From: Thermoplasmata archaeon
GTDB lineage: Archaea; Thermoplasmatota; Thermoplasmata; Methanomassiliicoccales; Methanomethylophilaceae
Assembly: GCA_015063135.1 (NCBI GenBank)
Contig: SUTA01000009.1
Coordinates: 25,869 to 89,868, forward strand
Length of the DNA: 64,000 nt
Direction of reading: 5' to 3'
Positions 63,891 to 64,000 of the stretch are shown one piece after another (position 1 is the first letter of the stretch; each line of letters begins with the position of its first letter). The translations under genes were made by a program, and so were the position numbers. Below the pieces are notes generated by a model. It was given only the letters and a program-made list of their open reading frames with translations. It did no database searches and had not been told where the DNA came from.

Positions 63891-64000
63891 TCGATCAGAC
63901 CCCCTGGCTGAGATTCTGCACTCCTTGTAGATGTTCAGGATTCTGACCATCTGTACCGCCTCCGCGGCGTCGGTCATGCGGGCCCTGGCCCGCATGACAT
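63891..64000 (-). CDS. Possible 3' end of a gene entering from the right
   Basis: Minus-strand frame ...MTDAAEAVQMVRILNIYKECRISARGSD + CGA (63891-63893). Confidence 0.3.

Noticed and set aside
1-64000. Random sequencing error as the cause of missing stops
   Set aside because: The same T-to-C position recurs on both strands at gene ends only; systematic alteration still needs checking against reads.
1-64000. CRISPR arrays or rRNA genes
   Set aside because: No spacer-repeat pattern or rRNA sequence recognised.

Overview
This is a GC-rich archaeal chromosome segment. Gene content fits a methanogen related to Methanomassiliicoccales: exosome/proteasome/RNase P superoperon, unusually long HdrA next to MvhDGA, SRP19, S8e, GINS, aRF1, ArgS, PheS, TrpS, PurP, pantoate kinase. 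The main observation is an apparent change of genetic code. In more than 20 genes the ORF runs past the natural C-terminus because there is no TAA/TGA, and an in-frame CGA sits where the stop should be (prefoldin beta, Rnp2, nitroreductase, two phosphoesterases, two GNATs, Fic, a phosphatase, Adk, ArgS, aRF1, UMP kinase, DtdA, PheS, MBL hydrolase, a surface protein fused in the ORF track to GINS, DUF167, Toprim, Tmk, AAA ATPase and others). In my manual reading of the other genes all five remaining Arg codons occur as sense codons, but I found no convincing internal CGA. TAG, by contrast, looks like a sense codon (pyrrolysine candidate): it interrupts a rolling-circle HUH Rep protein, a giant leucine-rich-repeat surface protein, a NADAR protein and one copy of a small repeat-encoded peptide. 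I found no gene whose natural end is TAG. The inferred code is stop = TAA, TGA and CGA, with TAG = sense. Many coordinates below therefore end at CGA and differ from the supplied ORF track, which used standard stops. Other items: a SipW/TasA-like secretion locus, a repeat family encoding a ~33 aa hydrophobic peptide, an iteron-like 4 x 23 bp array next to rep, a frameshifted phosphatase gene, and two tandem MscS channels. All counts and codon scans were done by eye and should be recomputed.
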